From Prostheceraeus crozeri (taxonomy: Eukaryota; Platyhelminthes; Polycladida; Euryleptidae): DNA of 64,000 bases. The DNA lies in the NCBI GenBank assembly GCA_907163375.1, contig CAJQUW010009243.1, positions 74,501 to 138,500 on the forward strand, read 5' to 3'. The notes below the pieces were generated by a model. The model did no database searches, had not been told where the DNA came from, and saw nothing but the letters and a program-made list of their open reading frames with translations. Shown piece after piece: positions 30,256 through 43,577 of this stretch; positions within the stretch are counted from its first letter, which is position 1; every line of letters begins with the position of its first letter. The position numbers and the translations under genes were made by a program.

Positions 30256-31265
30256 GTAAGTAGTCTAAGTTCAAACCATGGATTGAGTAATCTGATGGTA
30301 TGTCGAACTTTCTTCATTAATTCATCTTTGACACACTGATAATATTCAAGATATTATCTCTGATATCATGATATCAAAGATAATGTAATACAATGTTTTC
30401 TTACTTGACATGTAGTCCGTGCTGATTCAGTGAGTGATGAGATTTTTATCATCTAAACTAAAAAGCGACATAGCTGCAAAATGTCTGTGCTGGTAGCGAG
30501 AATCGTTAGCAACTACCAGCGGTCATCGAATTAAGACACAACCACAATTGTCTTATTACTCAGATGTTGCTAATTCGATAATTTTGTGGTAGAATTTGTA
30601 TTTAATATTAAAATACTCAAGCAATAAGTGACAAAATTATCGATAACCTGAATTAGAAAAAATAAGGCTAGTATTGATTGGTTGCTGTGTCTATAAATTT
30701 GACAATTTGAAATTGGTCGAAGCGATTTTACTTTAAAGCTTACTATGCTCATCGATAGTCTGCTTATCATCAAAAATAGATTTTGCGGCCCATTCTTTAT
30801 TTATTGCTAGAATCAATCTCATATTCATAACTTTTGCCAATTTCATAGTAGGCCCCTTCAGAAAAAATCAACCATGGAGAAATGAATTTGCAGTGTCTGA
30901 TCTACTGCATCAGTATAGATGTACGAACTTAGCAGCCATCCTATCAGACTTTTTTGTGAACGTGCTTGGGCTGGGCCGAGCCCAAAAATTAGTCCATTCA
31001 CAAGTCCATGAGTGTACATTTTGTTAAGACTCATCTATGAAAGAAATGTCACCTCTCATTGTCATTGTGAAAAATGAGCACCAATGGTGACCTTTCTTCT
31101 CTGAATGTCCGCATAGACATCTCTGCAGATCATGTAGTTTTACAGCCTTGCAATACAATAGCCTACATTCGATACACGTCTACTTGAAATCCTTTATAAT
31201 TGTACTATCCCTGAAGATGACCTGAAGGCGCCTGATTGCACATTTTAAACAATTCACCACTGCAG
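30256..31265. other. No feature recognised
   Basis: Intron-like AT-rich sequence apart from the small palindrome at 30350-30382. Confidence 0.3.
30350..30382. repeat. Small palindrome
   Basis: TGATATCATGATATCA is a perfect 16-bp palindrome, with imperfect flanking arms (ATTATCT and AGATAAT). Confidence 0.6.
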
Positions 31266-31782
31266 TGCGTATTATGCTGTGCATCTTCTGAGTAGGAATC
31301 GATGTTGAACATCACCTGCAACATGTTTCCCTTACAACGTTAAGTTATTCAGTGGATCACACAAAGATGCAGATAAGTCTATTGATAATTTCATTGTTAT
31401 AAGGAAGTGAACTGAGAGATGGCACAATTACTGACATTTAGCAATTGTAATAAGTATTGTGTAAGATGGCCCAATTATAAGTCTTCACCAAGGCACATGA
31501 AAGCGAAAACACGATATAGCATCAGCAACCAATGTACTATCGGATTTTGTCAATTGTTTTACATAACCAACACTTCGTGATCACTTTTATTACACTTTTA
31601 GTCGACCAATAATCAATCCTTTTAATCGATTTTCTGGAATTAAGTCCAGGATGTCTGCGATTAATCTTACTTTCAATGTGAACAAAGAGTTGTGTCATTT
31701 CAACGATAATGACACTTTATCGGTGAATCAAAACAAAGATGCAGTTTCATCATCTCATCGTATTGTGTACGCAGGTAAGCCA
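31266..31782 (+). repeat. Direct duplication, copy A (517 bp)
   Basis: Nearly identical to 39023-39541, with about a dozen scattered differences. It spans about 385 bp of upstream sequence plus a candidate first exon and its splice donor, then identity stops abruptly. Confidence 0.9.
31651..31774 (+). CDS. Candidate first exon, copy A
   Basis: An ATG opens 41 codons (MSAINLTFNVNKELCHFNDN at the start, SSSHRIVYA at the end) plus one base, then GTAAGC. The same reading frame is kept in copy B at 39410. Phase 1 fits the candidate acceptor at 51602. The peptide has no signal sequence or domain I recognise. Conservation of the frame between the two copies could reflect either selection or a young duplication. 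Confidence 0.45.
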
Positions 31783-31908
31783 CAAACATTCCTGGTTTTT
31801 TTCATGAGGGCCATCGGACGACGCTCACTTGACCCCAAATTCTGATAGATTCATCACTCGGTCTCCCTTATCATTTTTACCCTTTGAAATGAATCAAATT
31901 GAGTGTGC

Positions 31909-33300
31909 CTGGAGAAGCGATTTCATTTTGAAAATTTTCCCATTACATTTTCGACTGTTACTGTTTCCAAAATCATGGTTTAAAAATCACACAACCAGCC
32001 TTTTTCGAGAAAATTACGAAAATTCAAAATGGCGGACAGAAAAACCGAAACTGCATTCTGGGACTGGATTAAAAAATTCAATCTATTTCGCAAACAGAGT
32101 CCTATGTAATTTGACCCGCTCTTTCCAAATACAATTGCTAGAAAATCATACAGTTAGTCCTTTGGAGCTCGATTAATATTCATTATGCTTCAACAACAGG
32201 TCTTCGAGGTCAGATCAATCTGATGCAGACCACTGATTTACACATTTTGGTTTGTACACAGCCGAACATGAGAAAACGGGTCGTTAAAACTCATCCTTTC
32301 GGTATTTCCTGGACTTGCATTCAGTAATTATACACCAAGTAAAGGATGGCCTTAGGGAAACGGTTTCTAAAAATGACGTAAATGGGGACTGAAACATGCA
32401 TTTATTACAGAAATTGACAATTCACAAAACTCACCAACTTAGTTTGACATTTCACCATGCATTGAATTATTTGCTTTGTAGGCTAAGGTAGGAAAATTTC
32501 AACTTGGGATATACATGGACATCTGTAATGAGATAAATGTCATAGATGTCATAGACATCTACATAGCACAATCACAGCACACTGATCAACTCAACACCAA
32601 GAATTCTATGGTGACCATAAACATAAAAGTCAAGAAGAGAACGATTGGAACTTATAAAATAGGGTGATCCCTAAAAACTTTACACAGACCACTGATTTAC
32701 ACATTTTGGTTTGTACACAGGCGAACATGACATTTCCAACACATTTTAAGAACCTATTAGGACCTCGAAGACCTGTTGTTGATGCATACTGAATATTAAT
32801 CGAGCCCCAGACTGCTGTTTTGGTTTTAAGTTCACCACCTTGAATTTTTCTCATTTCTAGAAAAGTGCAAAGCCGCATGATAATCCAACAGTGAAAACTG
32901 AAAAGAGTGTGCCAAACTACACAGAAAGCTGCTGACGAAATAATCGAAACTTTTTCTAATCTAGCCCCACAGTTCAGTTTCGGTTTCATGTCCTCCCTTT
33001 TGAAATTTCTTTATTTTCTTGAAAAGGGCTAATTGCATGATTTTCTAGCAATTGTATTTGAAAAGAGCGGGTCAAATTACATAGGAAACTGCTGACAAAA
33101 TGCTTGGGAATTTTTTAATCCTGCACCAGAATTCAGTTTCGGTTTTTCTGTCCGCCATTTTGAATTTTCGTAATTTTCTCGAAAAAGGCTAGTTGTGTAA
33201 TTTTCAAACCATGATTTTCGAAATTTTCATGCAAAAGTACATAAGGAGCCGTCGAGAAATATAATGAGAAATTTTCAAAATGAAACCCTGGCAGACCTGG
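31909..33300. repeat. Foldback element of about 1.4 kb
   Basis: The left arm (31909-32163) contains TTCAAAATGGCGGACAGAAA. The right arm (33014-33300) is its reverse complement at moderate identity. A further diverged right-arm copy lies at 32800-33005. The middle also repeats ACTGATTTACACATTTTGGT (32235 and 32692) and has CAACAACAGGTCTTCGAGGT at 32191 with its complement at 32762. No coding sequence is seen. Confidence 0.7.
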
Positions 33301-34374
33301 CATTTCCTCAGTTTTACCAATAATGAATATGATTCCAGCTTGCTGAAAGGTCAAATTTATGCCCAATTTTGAAAAGTGCTTTTTCAAAGGTCCCAAGTTT
33401 GCAATATTTTTGAACTCAATCTGACATGTTTTTAACAGTTTGATTCAAGTGATTTCGCCACTTATTATTGCGAAATGTTAGGCTCATCATAAGTAATGTT
33501 CGCATTCTGATTGGTTAAATGATCCTTCAACATAAAGGACATCTCATGGCGACCAGTGCAGCGACAAGCTTTCTGATGAAGAGAATTGATTAACCTCATG
33601 GCAAGTTTCGTGACCAAGCGGCATTTATAGTGTGATCATGTTTCAAGTTGCGGAAGTTTTTATATCCATGTAAATCTTACATATACATTGGATTTAGAAA
33701 TAAATATCATAGTCATTTATATGACACTAGTTTTTTTACATAGTATTGATTAAGTACCTGCACTGTGATATTTCAAAGAATATACTTTAGAGTAGACTAG
33801 AATAAGCGCATACTTTTGTGGATAAAAATCTCTGTGGAATTTGTTGTGGATACACATCGAAGAAATTAACATAGAAGAATATATCTCCCCCTAGAATATA
33901 AAAGGAAAAAAGAGAAATAAAAGGTAGAGCATGCGAAGGTGTGCATCAGCGTACGCATGAGAATTCGAGGATCGAGGTTCATCAATTAAGCAATTCCAAT
34001 ACCTCAGCAGTCTTAACAGGTTCTTTGCGCACATGCATAATGGTATCTTTGAAAAAATCTTGATATTGCAAGCCGCTTTGAACATGTTAATGAGGATCCA
34101 TTCTCCAATATTTGAATTGGAGACCTCCAATTATTAAAGCCAACGCAAAATCAAACCACACGCGGTTTAGACAGAATCAATGATAGACAGAGTCGCTGAA
34201 GGAAAGTGGTAAGTCTCGAGTGTGAAGCAAGAGAAACGAACGGGGCCAAAAATCCTCCCCTCTCAGGAAAATAAGTTGAAAATTTCTCAAATACGCTTTC
34301 ACAGGGCTCTCATTCTTTTGCTGTTTAGAGACCCTAGATTTCCTGAAATTAGCGGATGATTGTTATCCAACATA
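33301..34374. other. No feature recognised
   Basis: AT-rich sequence without convincing ORFs, repeats or RNA genes. Confidence 0.3.
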
Positions 34375-34376
34375 TA

Positions 34377-35744
34377 CAGTCCGTTTCATAAAAAGTGGAT
34401 CAGCCTAAAATTTGACTAAATAAAATATAAGTATGATACAGAAAGCATTTTTCATGTTATTTTATGTCCCTAATATATTTAAATGTCCTTATATAATCTG
34501 ATAAGCTATGATACAGTAACGGTTCTTAAGAAGCTAATATTTTGTGGCCCTACCCTTATTGTCAATGACATTACCAATTCGTCTAGGCATTGATTCGACG
34601 ATATCGTTGATTTTTGACTAATCTAACTTTCTCCACTCTCTTTTTAACAGTGACGTAAGTTGTGATACGCCATCTGTAGGTAGCAGTGAACGACGAACGT
34701 TACGTTTTAGAATACTCCATACATTTTCTATGGGATTCATATCAGGAGAACGAGCTGGCCAAGATAATGTCCTAAGCCCTAATTGAGACTTGCATAAGTT
34801 GACTCTACTACTCCTGTGACACGTAGCATTATCATCCATAAATAACCAAGTCGATGGATCACCAAGTTGATCTGTCATTTGGCCAATGTTCATTCGTAAA
34901 ACATTCACATAGCGTTCAGAATTCATGGTTCCTTGCTGTATGTGAAGTCTTCTACGAATAGTGGACTTAGAAATAGACGAGTAAAGTGCAGCCATCTCAG
35001 TTAACGAGAGACTTGGATCAACTTTAACAAATCTCAAAATTAGGCGGTCTCTACGTTTGGATGTTTTGCGTGGACGGCCAGAGCCCTCTTTACGACAGAG
35101 TCGAAAATCATCATTATGCCATCGATGCACATTTGTGTAAAGGACATTTAGTCGCTTGCTTGTAGCTCGCAAAGAAAACCCTTATAGTTCTAGCAAGGCT
35201 GACACTTTGCTTTTTGTGAATGTGATCTCGTTATTGTTCATTTGTGCTTTGTATAGTTTTCAACCGGCAAGAGATAGATTTCTAGCTGAAAGCAATCAGG
35301 AGTGCTGCCAACACCACCGCAACGAAGTCAGGAAGCTATGGAACATGAAGTCCAGTTAATCACATGTAGCAGTTACATTATTGTTGATGAATAATGGTGC
35401 TATACTGGCTCTGATTGACCGATTTTCTTTATTTTTGCTTTGCTTGATAGCTTTTGGCTTGTAGAACAACATATTACATAACAAAGGAAACAAAAGTAAT
35501 TTTATAAGAGTGAGGTATGATTTTGTGTAACATTGCTAAATGAAGATCAAATTATCTACTACTTTTTTATCTATAACAGGAAAACAACTCAATATTCATG
35601 CTTGAAATTTCCAACAATGATATTAGTAAGCACAACTGACATATCTTCCAAATTTCAGAGAAATTCGTTCAAGTTTGGCGGAGTTAGACAAAGTTGAAGT
35701 TAAGGCGATGTTTAAGGGTGATCCATTTTTTATGAAACAATCTG
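34377..35744 (-). mobile_element. Tc1-family transposon, copy 2 (internally deleted)
   Basis: The ends match copy 1 at 21476-23134 and are flanked by an intact TA duplication (34375-34376 and 35745-35746). It is about 290 bp shorter owing to one internal deletion in the transposase. Confidence 0.9.
34534..35215 (-). pseudogene. Tc1 transposase, internally deleted
   Basis: Compared with copy 1, the part between STIRRRL and HIQQGTMNSERY is gone. This removes the first catalytic Asp (WSDEAS) while leaving the frame open for 184 codons. A TAG just after REWRKLD (CAG in copy 1) ends it early. The remaining Asp (FMDDNATC) and Glu (SPDMNPIENVW) are present. It cannot be an active transposase. Confidence 0.85.
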
Positions 35745-35746
35745 TA

Positions 35747-38196
35747 TTTAGGTCGGTTCAATTTTATTGTGGGTTATTATTTCCAATCATGTTGCTTGTT
35801 AAACATGAACGACATTTCATACACCATGCATTTCACCACTTCTTTTCAAGGTGTACACTGGCGTGACTCAAAATGAGAAAATGCATAATGTTATGTGCGA
35901 TGAGCAATTGCAATCGATTGAAATGCCAGGAATGACAGCTTAATATCAATTGCTAGAGAACAAAAGAAACAGAAGAGATGGAGAACAATGTAAAAGTCAC
36001 ATGAATGAAATTCAGTTATGATAAAGGTTATAGAGATATAGATAACAGCAAAATTCTTAAAAGACAATGATAATGATTTATATTTAGAAAAGATAAGAGA
36101 GATAATAAAGATCATGCAAGTGTGATATGAATTCGAGAGGAGAATCAAGAAAATTGTGATAGTCCTACTGACAGATACTTAAACGAAAGGCGAGATGGAA
36201 GAGGAGATTGTGAGAAACAAGTTATCTTTGTCAATTGCTTTGAATTTGTCCTTTATTTATGGGTCACGACTAATCGGCAAAAACTCTTTTATACTTATAT
36301 CATCTCATAACTGATGCCACTAAAGATCTTGTCCATTAAGCTTGCATGCGAGACAGCGCCTTAACTGTATAAACCGGTTCAGAAGCTTACGTCACAACCT
36401 CAGCTATTTTAAGTCACAACCTTAAAACAGGTTTCACTCAGTTTGTCTATTACTAAAGAATTACACCCTTCTGCAAATTTAATCACTGTGTATAACAACT
36501 CAGTCACAACATTTTCTTACAATTCTAGAAAAAGATTGGGGGACACACATGCGAGAATTTTTTAAGTAAGTCGAATCAGAAAATATTGAAAAGCTTATAA
36601 TTAAAGTACCACACTGAATGAGAAGATATATTGAAAAATTAAAAAAGATAAAGTCTTAATAAGAAAAAGTTTTTAAAGCTTTCAATAAATCTTCTAATGC
36701 AGTGTGGTACTTTTATTATAATTTGCATATTCAAAGCACATTTTCGAACGCATCCATGATCGGACAACCATTTGAAATAATATTATTATACTAGCAATCG
36801 CATGCATATGGGTATCTCGTCCCTTGGTAATTTGGAGTCACAAATAATTTTCTTGCTTCCTTGACCAAAGCTTCGCCTGCTATGTCAGGATAGAGGCAGA
36901 CCTGAATTATCTACAGTAGTAGCCACATCATCAAAAACAATTCAATAAAAAATTACTTTTGCTAATATATTTTTCAGAATAAAAAGCGTAAAATAGAATT
37001 TCAGTAGACATCAACTTTTTCACAATGTGTCATCAAATCTATAACTCAGAAACTTAGGAGATAAAGTAATTTAGTTCCATTTTACAAAAAACTGCGGGGG
37101 TGCAACATTTTTACCGACAATTAGGAAATTGAATATTCCTGACTTGCATGAACTTAAATGCAGCTAAAGCGCAAATGCAAAGACAGTGAAATGTGGCCAA
37201 CAATACATGCAATTTGTAGGCCTACATTCGAGATTTTTGTTGCGCCAGCTCACAGAGGCGCTCATATCCAGAGACGATCATTTCTGAAGAGTGGTAATGC
37301 TCTTCGAAAGATATTCTTCGACTTAGGCAAATCTCTATCGGTGATCTGAATCATGTGATCTCTGAATGTGCGATCGTCATAGTTCTGTAATAGCAATGTT
37401 TCGCCTAAACAATTCACTTCAGTGCGTATCATAGAGTAAGTATATGTAGGTATAGTGTTGACTCAAAAACGTATCTGCATACAGTGAAAATTTTTATATG
37501 AAAAGATTCAGTTTTTTGCGGACATTACGTTCCTGCGGTCCAAAAAATTATTTGACCAGTTTTTAAAAAGCTAAATTTTTATACCACGGACATGAAGCGC
37601 CTTTGTAAGCAGTATAACACATGTTGGATATCAAAAGGAATGATTGTTTGCTAACAAGCATCTAAATTATGCGGAAATTAAGCTGATGATCAAGGGAATT
37701 TCATGAACTGCATTATAATGCAGGTCTTCATGAAAAAGTCGAGATCATATTGTGATTTCTTGGCTGAAATTTCAAGTTTTTAATTCAATTTTGATGATCA
37801 TGATATTTATGATTCACTAAATTTATACTTCATTTCTTGAATCTGAATAGTGAATTGGAACCATTTACAGCCTTTAAAGTTAGGCTGATTGAAATCATTG
37901 TCTTTGATTATGATGTCTTGAACTTTCAGTTGCAGGTTGCTTGTGTTGTGATAACGCTTAAGAAAATACTCTTGAGGTTGAGCATGAAAGCAATAGCAGA
38001 CGATCGAATTGCTAATCTAACAAACACTACCTCTCTAAGGTTGTCATGATACGGTGGATCTGTAAAATGCTATCATTCCTTCTGCATTACTATCATGATC
38101 AGTCAAATTCGTGTACATTTCTCCAAAAGTAATAATTTGCATATCTCACTGGTGGTACCTGATCTCGACTCATGTTCACTCAATGAAATCGAAACT
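35747..38196. other. Gene-free stretch with one hairpin
   Basis: Apart from the foldback at 36593-36726 I see only AT-rich sequence with short random ORFs. Confidence 0.3.
36593..36726. repeat. Small foldback, about 134 bp
   Basis: ATTAAAGTACCACACTG at 36600 pairs with CAGTGTGGTACTTTTAT at 36700. Inner AGAAGATATATTGAAA pairs with TTTCAATAAATCTTCT. It resembles a short MITE. Confidence 0.75.
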
Positions 38197-38204
38197 GTAT
38201 ACAC

Positions 38205-38958
38205 CAGGGGTGCGCAACCTGCGGCCGTGACAATGAGGAGTAAATGAAAAAGAATGTTGTACATGTATATTGCAAATGTTTCCGGAGTTCAATGCAATCG
38301 AAAAACAATCGGAACTGCAGTAGCATGCTAGTCACCTTGTAACTGTCGAACACCTTTACGCCCATGCTGCTTGGAAAAATGCACGCCCGCAGGCGCGATG
38401 AAGGAGTTCAAGCAGTTCGATAACTCATGAATAGAATACTTTAGGGAAGTTACATTCATGTGCATACATCAGCTAAAAGATACAAAAGGGACAATTGTAG
38501 TTTACTCGAATTGTTCGCGCACGTAGACTTCATGTCCATGGTCTGAATAAGGATTCCTGTTAGATCACCGTCCCTATGAAGAATGAATGAATTTTATCTG
38601 GCTCGTGATTCCTTTAGAAATTATTACAATAGCTTAGTAAAGTGTTTTCTCCTTCGTTTGCCCTTACAAAAAACATCTTTTTCAACTTTTCAAGTGCAAC
38701 TTAACACCTTAATAAAAAAATCGTTTCGGTCAAAAAACCGCCGGTCGTGTATGGTCGTTTAACTAAACTCATTCTTTACGAGAAGCTTTTTGTGTGGTTT
38801 TTTTCACTGCGTCATTCATCAGGGAAAGCTAATTTGAGTGGTGGAATATAAAAAGGATTGGCTATTGACCTAGTTGTTTGCAAACATATTAAGTGTAGCC
38901 GTGATTCTTTCGGCCTTCGAAATGGCTGCCGAAAAATGTAAAAGGTTGCGCACCCCTG
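38205..38958. mobile_element. Non-autonomous hAT element, 754 bp
   Basis: The terminal repeats CAGGGGTGCGCAACCT and the complement AGGTTGCGCACCCCTG are perfect. The element is flanked by an exact 8-bp duplication GTATACAC (38197-38204 and 38959-38966), the hAT hallmark. No transposase is inside. Confidence 0.92.
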
Positions 38959-39022
38959 GTATACACATTGGGGATTTAATAAATGCTGAGTTGCCACTCT
39001 ATCTAATATACTTGCTCTATGA

Positions 39023-39541
39023 TGCGTATTATGCTGTGCATCTTCTGAGTAGGCATCGATGTTGAACATCACCTGCAACATGTTTCCCTTACAATGTTTA
39101 GTTATTCAGTATAGATCACACAAAGATGCAGATAAGTCTATTGATAATTTCATTGTTATAAGGAAGTGAACTGAGAGATGGTACAATTACTGACATTTAG
39201 CAATTGTAATAAGTATTGTGTAAGATGGCCCAATTATAAGTCTTCACCAAGACACATGAAAGCGAAAACACGATATAGCATCAGCAACCAATGTACTATC
39301 GGATTTTGTCAATTGTTTTACATAACCAACACTTCGTGATCACTTTTATTACACTTTTAGTTGACCAATAATCAATCCTTTTAATCGATTTTCTTGAATT
39401 AAGTCCAGGATGTCTGCGATTAATCTTACTTTCAATGTGAACAAAGAGTTGTGTCATTTTAATGATAATGACACTTTATCGGTGAATCAAAACAAAGATG
39501 CAGTTTCATCATCTCATCGTATTGTGTACGCAGGTAAGCCA
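39023..39541 (+). repeat. Direct duplication, copy B (519 bp)
   Basis: Copy of 31266-31782, about 7.76 kb downstream in the same orientation. The hAT element at 38205-38958 ends 64 bp before it. Confidence 0.9.
39410..39533 (+). CDS. Candidate first exon, copy B
   Basis: Same 41-codon ORF and GTAAGC donor as at 31651. The few base changes seen in the exon are synonymous by eye (for example CATTTCAACGAT versus CATTTTAATGAT). Confidence 0.42.
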
Positions 39542-42061
39542 GAGCATACTCTGCCAAAGCGCTTTCTTGACTCAATTCATTAATTGCATTTAGGTTTGTA
39601 AGTAGTTTTTCGGACATTATGAATATCATCCTCCTCCAGTCAGCTGTCATCAAATAATAGAATTTTTAGTCTATACTTAATTTTGCTCATCGATTAACTA
39701 CCGCTATGATTTTATGATATCTTATTTAATGTTGCTTTTGTGCAACAATTTTCCATGAATTTCGCGAGTACGTATCCAATATAAAAACTTGTTGCATGCG
39801 AGATTTGTTGCTTCGAAAAGTTAATACAAATAACCACCAACTCGCGAAAATCAGGGAATGTCCAGGGAGCGTCAGTTGCGAAAGTGTTTTGTTTCACAGT
39901 ATGAAGCCTATTTCATAAGACGCCCACATGAGCTTATGCTCAAATGGATCATGATCAAAAACACAACCTGTACACCCGCTGTCGATTTGAAAGACGATGA
40001 TGAGTGATGAGCTTATGGAGCCTATTTATATCTGAATTTGAATTGTTAGCTCCTTGTCCATATTCACATAATGAGCTTTGAAGTCAGAAAATAACCAAGA
40101 GACCGCACAAATTTGAAATTTACCTGCATGTGGATTTGCATTAGTATAATTGCGCACGAATAGGAAATGTATTCAGACCAAATGTATTGAAATTTTTAAA
40201 ATAGGCTTTGTCTCGAATTTGGAAGTCAGCAAATATGAGATTTATGATTCAACTTTCGATTTTTTTGTCAAAAGATTGAAGTGTGATGTGTGATCGTTTT
40301 GTGTTGATTGGTGGGTCAAACAATGTCACAAGCAATGTACATGTTGGCATACTTCAGATGATTTTGTCGATATTCATTTGTCTGTTTACGTATAGCAGTC
40401 TCTCATCATTCAATTCTAATTTTGATATTGATAGTAAATTACAGTGAGTAGTTTTTTCTACATAGGTTTTGAGAGATGACATCATATCGCATTCATTTCT
40501 GCCATGTGTAGATGCCTAAATGAGTGTCCGTCATAAATTTCATTACTCAAAGTTCCACAGTAAAACATTATGATGCGTCACATTTATGCACAAGCATTCA
40601 TAGCAGAAATATGCATTCCTATTATACTACAAACGTTATTAATCAATGTCCTATATATAGAAACATACTAAATTACGATTTCAAGATTTTGCGTGCATGC
40701 TTGGAGGTAGAAGTTCATTTTTTTCATTTTTTTCATAATTCGCATTCGATGCTTTAATTGTCAATTTAATAATGGTTTGCTCGCAGAAATATGCAGCATA
40801 TCCGGTTTCAAACATCAACCGTGAAAACGAATGGACCACCGGTGTGTGTGTGAAATGTCATTAAATAACCAGAACAACAGGTGAAAGCAAAGGCGAAATT
40901 CAGAGTGAAAGAATTATTCCAAATGGTGTGACTTTGCTGAAACCAATACTTGGAATTCTTATTGCTACTATATTCAAAATAGTGGCATATGCATTGCTTT
41001 ATCTCTCGTAGTAGATGATCAATTTTCCCTTGTCAAAACTGTTTTGCCTTTAAGGATACCGACCTGATTAATGACGATAGAAGTAAAGAAAACGTAGAAA
41101 GATATCTATTCTGCATCGACTATCATAAAAAATCTGAAATCCAATAATTCAGTATAACACACATGCAAATCCCGATTTGCATGTATACTATACTGATATA
41201 CTTGATTTGTGATGAAATTATGACCCTAAATTGTAAATCGTGAATGAATTGAAATGAGTTTCAATTTAAATCATGAACAAAATGCATGAATTTAGTGAAT
41301 TGCATGTAGCATGTCCAATGGATTGATGTAAAGGATAATATTATGCAACCAAGTTGTAGTCAAATATTGTTTTGTAAAAGATATTCTCAACGGAAGAAGT
41401 TAATTGTGCTGTGGAAAAGTAACATTGATCTCATCAGAGTTACTAGACACTTACTGAGAAATTGTTTCAGTTTTTGATCCGCACAGCAAATATGACAAAC
41501 ATCACATAATTAAAATAAACAATAATTATAACTTACTTCAACTTTAATTTTGTTGGCTTCTAGGGTGGCCGAAAACACTAAAATTCAAACACAACACATA
41601 AGAGGAGTTACACAACACATAAGTGAGAAATATTACTGACCTCGCTTGAGCTGAGAACTGCTTCCGAATTTATACGCTATACTTATTAATTCTTACACGG
41701 TACATATAATTCCATATTATTTCTTCATTTTTCATTAACATTTATGCTATCTTGATTTCCCAAGTAGCTTCAATAACATTTATTCAGCGATTGCTCCTAC
41801 ATTACTAAACTGCTGTTGATAAAATTGATCACATCCGGAATCTCCTCTGGAGATTGATTGAAATCAATTTCATGGACAGCATCTCCGAATTCACATAATA
41901 TAACTGACCTTTAATTAATCAGACGCAGCCCTTATGTCAACAGTGAAACAGCTCAACAACTTCATGTGGGTGATTATTTCTCGTCAAATTAAATTTCAAA
42001 CCGCATATACATGCTTCATCCGAGACCAAGAATTAGACAGAGCACGACATTGAATTAATCA
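39542..42061. other. Intron-like, no gene seen
   Basis: Contains a hairpin at 41150-41195 (CAGTATA...ACATGCAAAT against ATTTGCATGT...TATACTG). Otherwise unremarkable AT-rich DNA. Confidence 0.3.
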
Positions 42062-42101
42062 ATGGGTGCGGTTACTAATGCAAGACGTGTAACAAATAAA
42101 A
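42062..42101 (+). CDS. Possible short first exon, weak
   Basis: ATG opens MGAVTNARRVTNK and runs into a GTAAGT donor in phase 1, the same phase as the other candidate first exons. Gly at position 2 would allow myristoylation. At 13 codons this may be chance. Confidence 0.15.
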
Positions 42102-42139
42102 GTAAGTCTGATATTTCTTGCTAAATAAGATATTAGAAC

Positions 42140-43569
42140 TAGTGTTTAAAAATTGCTGGTAAATTATTTTAAGTTACCTTACCGGTAATTTACTGGTAAT
42201 TTATCGGTAAATTACCGGTAATTTATGTTCAAGTCCGTATAACTTCAAATCGAGCGCACCAATATGCTTTGATTTCAACTAAATACACAATTGGCTTAAT
42301 CTGATTCTGATGAAAGCTTGATTTTTGCTCAACGTCTGATTCTTTGTCATAGATATTGCAATTAAGAAATGAAAAATTAACTTTTTTAAGAAGTTTGTTG
42401 GTATTTCACCCAAATAGACCATAATAATCAAAAGTTTGACGGCAAATAAACATTGTTCTAGGGAAGGGTCAATATTTTGTAAATTATACACTGCAGATCC
42501 TTCTTTCTATAAATATAATCAAAATTGGTTGTCAATGTTAGATGCGTAGTAAATTTAGATACATGGAGACAATATTGTTTCAAAAAATGTATTTTGATAA
42601 CTATAATTAGTAATAAATATTACTATCATATGAGAGAGAGATCATGCATCAATGGAAAGAATATGCAGATATCGTCCCTATTGTAGCCACCTGGCAAAAT
42701 TGGACAATACGCGCTCAGGCTATAATTATCATAAAGGTGCATAAAGGCATTGATAAGAGAGCAATAGCGATCGTCTCAACCAATGAGAGACCAGAATTAG
42801 AAGATTTTAAATGCGTGTTGAAGAGATAGCAACCTAGCGTGGAATTTGATAAATTCAGGCATTCTTTAATACTGCTAGGGGTTGGTGATGGCAAAGTGAA
42901 TGGTATAATAACAGAATTAGATTGTTTAAGCATCATCACTTTGCTAGAAGTGCAAACTGATTCAAAGCAATGGCACATGCAGGAGCATGCTGTAAATTCC
43001 TTCAAAATGCCCCGATCGTCACGATTCCTTCAGATTCGAAGAATTCAGATCATTGCGCAAAAGTTTTCTCGAAAATGTTGGGCCCTCCGATCATTATTAG
43101 AAAAAAATAGCAGGCGCACGAAAAAAACGCTCACAAACTTCTCTGTAGAACTTGACATCGACTGTGTCTCTTTGTTGTGTGATCCGGTTGATAACATCAG
43201 TCACTGAAGCACAATTTGGCGTGTTTAATATCGAACTGGCTGCTTATTGTTCGATTGCTGTGGTAATATGTCAGGAGATTGTGCCATTTTCTTAACTTTA
43301 CATGTTCCTATGTTTCCTTTCTAGTCAAGCAGAAGAAGAGAAGACCGATCTAATTCTGTGGGTATAACTATTAATATCGAATTATTCATGCGCACCTGGT
43401 TGAATACATTTATAGGTTAGATACATAAGCTATAATTTAGTAATTTCAAGAAACTCTAAATTCTTTAGGCTACCTGAGAATTGTGAGTGTATTGGAAATG
43501 AAATTTTGTCGGTAATTTATTTCAATCTTACCGGTAAATTACCGGTAATTTACCACACTTCAAACACTA
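42140..43569. mobile_element. Non-autonomous hAT element, 1.43 kb
   Basis: The ends are TAGTGTTT and AAACACTA, flanked by an exact 8-bp duplication ATTAGAAC (42132-42139 and 43570-43577). Both subterminal regions carry runs of GGTAAATTACCGGTAATTTA, a self-complementary motif. No transposase ORF is recognisable. Confidence 0.88.
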
Positions 43570-43577
43570 ATTAGAAC

